A DNA stretch of 7,779 nt, taken from assembly GCA_007132825.1 (NCBI GenBank), contig SLNX01000127.1:1-7779 (forward strand), in the 5' to 3' direction. Below are positions 6,782-7,779 of the stretch, piece by piece; positions within the stretch are counted from its first letter, which is position 1; each line of letters begins with the position of its first letter. Under the pieces are notes generated by a model. The model worked only from the letters and a program-made list of their open reading frames with translations. It made no database searches and was not told the DNA's origin. Position numbers and translations under genes: made by a program. The DNA is from Bacteroidales bacterium (lineage in GTDB: Bacteria > Bacteroidota > Bacteroidia > Bacteroidales > UBA7960).

Positions 6782-7093
6782 TCAGAAGTACTCTCCGAGG
6801 ATGTTTCCAAATATTGCCGCGCCGAGGATGAGCAAAAACATCCCAAGAACAAAGAAAACCAGGTACCAGAGCAAGGTTGCCTTTGCCCAGTTGGCTTTGC
6901 ATGGATTTGTTGAATTGCCAAATGCCCACACAAAGAGAAGGATGAGTCCGATCAGGGGAAGTGCTGCAATGAATAGGGTTGCGAACCAGTCGCCCGTGCT
7001 TACATTCTTGTGAATCGGTTGTTGAACTTGATTTTGAACGGGTTGTTGTACTGGATTTTGGTTTTGGGTTTGGGTTTGGTTTTGGTTTTCCAT
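6782..7093 (-). CDS. Small membrane protein, two helices, Gln/Asn-rich N-terminus
   Basis: A 103-residue protein of unknown function. Residues 1-28 are low complexity, almost only Q, N, T, P and V (ENQNQTQTQNQNPVQQPVQ). A conserved-looking GDW follows at 34-36. Two hydrophobic segments, about 37-58 and 74-97, are joined by a short polar loop NSTNPCKANWAKA (60-72). The GDW-helix-WAFG-TNPxKANWAKA arrangement resembles small uncharacterised membrane proteins I have seen in Bacteroidota and Firmicutes, often behind a zinc ribbon or a disordered head; I cannot name a family. There is no signal peptide, and the helices are probably in the inner membrane. A TATCTTTA box lies about 36 bases upstream, so it likely has its own promoter. 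Codons of the Q/N head produce a G-run tract on the opposite strand. Confidence 0.8.
   Translation of the reverse strand: MENQNQTQTQNQNPVQQPVQNQVQQPIHKNVSTGDWFATLFIAALPLIGLILLFVWAFGNSTNPCKANWAKATLLWYLVFFVLGMFLLILGAAIFGNILGEYF
7053..7085 (+). repeat. TTTGG/TTTGGG low-complexity tract with six G-runs
   Basis: On the plus strand six G-runs (7053-7054, 7060-7061, 7066-7068, 7072-7074, 7078-7079, 7084-7085) are separated by 3 to 5 bases, nearly all T. The tract encodes the Q/N-rich head of the minus-strand membrane protein, so the G-rich strand is the template strand close to the transcription start. Two-tier quadruplex folding and replication slippage are both possible. Confidence 0.55.
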
Positions 7094-7128
7094 TTTTTTG
7101 TAGATTAATGATGGTGGTAATGAATCAA

Positions 7129-7136
7129 TAAAGATA
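7129..7136 (-). promoter_or_regulatory. Candidate -7 box of the small membrane protein gene
   Basis: TATCTTTA on the minus strand is identical to the proposed nfo -7 box and one base from TAnnTTTG. No TTG is visible at the -33 distance in the AT-rich DNA upstream. The leader would be about 30 bases. Confidence 0.35.
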
Positions 7137-7170
7137 CAAATAAATAATTATTAGATAAAAATTAGGAAAA

Positions 7171-7210
7171 AAACATTAAAAAAGGGCCACCAAACAAATG
7201 GTGACCCTTT
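7171..7210 (-). terminator. Intrinsic terminator of the type IX secreted protein gene
   Basis: Read on the minus strand, AAAGGG-T-CACC and GGTG-G-CCCTTT form a 10-bp stem with one internal mismatch and an eight-base loop (7210-7181). A T-rich tail follows (TTTAATG and then seven T). It begins 21 bases after the stop codon at 7231. This is the clearest terminator in the window. Confidence 0.8.
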
Positions 7211-7230
7211 AAATTCGTTATCAATCTTTC

Positions 7231-7779
7231 CTATCTGGAAATTTGAACTTTTTGAGTATGAACACCACTTGCTGAAGTAACCTGTAAGAAATACATGCCA
7301 CTTTCGAGCTGGGTTACATCAATGTTAAAGATATTTTGGTGCGCAGAATTGCGATATACAACCTGCCCAAGTATATCAATCATTATAATGTTAGTGATCA
7401 TCTCACTGGAGTTAATTGAAATGTGATTGCTCGCCGGGTTGGGATATACCTCAAGTTGATTTGCAGCAACATCACCGATATCAGTACCATCAGGATCAAG
7501 AACCACTTCAACCTCTACATTACCGTCAGCGACAACAAACTCACCAGTATAATCGTAATAGAAATCCGCAACAACCGTAAAATTATAATGGTCTGGTGTT
7601 AGTTCTGCACCATATTGACCTTCTTCCATTGCATCACCTTCAATAATCACGGTGGCGTGGTCTACATCCCAACCGTACTTATCGGTAATTACAAATGTTA
7701 CCTGGTAGAAGGGAAGCATGGCAACTGATACAACGACATGGTCATCAACAATTTCAAAGGTCCCTTCATAATCTGCATA
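7231..7779 (-). CDS. Secreted repeat protein with type IX secretion sorting domain (5' part outside window)
   Basis: The frame is open to the last base of the window, giving 182 residues of the C-terminal end of a larger protein; the ATG at 7719 is internal, not the start. Residues about 108-182 form a type A Por/type IX secretion C-terminal sorting domain: VYPNPASNHISI, MIDILGQVVY, LESGMYFLQV and the closing HTQKVQISR. This domain directs export across the outer membrane after Sec transport and is removed on anchoring or release. Before it lies a beta-rich region with an apparent tandem repeat: DYEGTFEIVDDHVVVSVAML (3-22) aligns with DYTGEFVVADGNVEVEVVLD (76-95), a unit of about 73 residues. 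The unit, with VTFVITDKYGWDVDHATVII and a later Y-x-F/V-T-V-V strand, looks like a carboxypeptidase-regulatory or PEGA-type beta-sandwich. The catalytic or adhesive part, if any, is beyond the edge. It is rich in Asp and Glu, as secreted proteins often are. Confidence 0.9.
   Translation of the reverse strand, partial: YADYEGTFEIVDDHVVVSVAMLPFYQVTFVITDKYGWDVDHATVIIEGDAMEEGQYGAELTPDHYNFTVVADFYYDYTGEFVVADGNVEVEVVLDPDGTDIGDVAANQLEVYPNPASNHISINSSEMITNIIMIDILGQVVYRNSAHQNIFNIDVTQLESGMYFLQVTSASGVHTQKVQISR

Noticed and set aside
7231..7719. Treating the ATG at 7719 as the start of a complete 162-residue protein
   Set aside because: The frame continues upstream without a stop to the window edge, and the upstream 20 residues match an internal repeat. 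There is also no signal peptide after 7719, which a type IX substrate needs.
1..7779. CRISPR array, tRNA or rRNA genes, insertion sequence, toxin-antitoxin or defence system
   Set aside because: Neither strand shows regularly spaced direct repeats, conserved RNA gene segments, transposase motifs or paired small genes of those kinds.

Overview
The window looks like chromosomal DNA of a member of the Bacteroidota. The strongest evidence is the gene at the right edge, which ends in a type IX secretion (Por) C-terminal sorting domain, a signal essentially confined to that phylum. Supporting evidence is the absence of clear Shine-Dalgarno sequences and the presence of TATCTTTG/TATCTTTA boxes upstream of several genes, which fit the Bacteroidetes -7 consensus TAnnTTTG. 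No rRNA, tRNA, CRISPR array, insertion sequence or phage gene is visible. Genus cannot be named from this sequence.

Layout from left to right: (1) 1-1577, minus strand: lactate permease (LctP/LldP family), missing its C-terminus at the window edge. (2) 1673-2680, plus: fermentative D-lactate dehydrogenase LdhA, divergent from the permease across a 95-base AT-rich spacer with symmetrical repeats. (3) 2681-3040: about 360 bases without a convincing gene, followed by a terminator-like hairpin for the next gene. (4) 3106-4188, minus: nitronate monooxygenase-like flavoprotein with a four-cysteine C-terminal cluster. (5) 4189-4545: divergent regulatory spacer. (6) 4546-5682, plus: minimal RhlE-like DEAD-box RNA helicase. 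(7) 5683-5820: short convergent spacer dense in inverted repeats. (8) 5821-6663, minus: endonuclease IV (Nfo), with all nine metal ligands present. (9) 6782-7093, minus: small two-helix membrane protein with a Gln/Asn-rich N-terminus. (10) 7231 to the window end, minus: C-terminal part of a secreted, repeat-containing protein with a type IX sorting domain.

Functionally, the permease and LdhA form a plausible lactate unit: LdhA makes D-lactate from pyruvate while reoxidising NADH, and the permease moves lactate across the inner membrane. The other genes are individually transcribed housekeeping functions (RNA remodelling, base-excision repair, flavin oxidoreductase) and do not form an evident pathway. 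Most junctions are divergent or convergent, so long operons are unlikely.

I found no convincing new multi-gene system here. The items most worth a second look are the tandem-repeat type IX secreted protein, the G-run tract at the start of the small membrane gene, the symmetrical repeats between the lactate genes, and the unexplained gap after ldhA.
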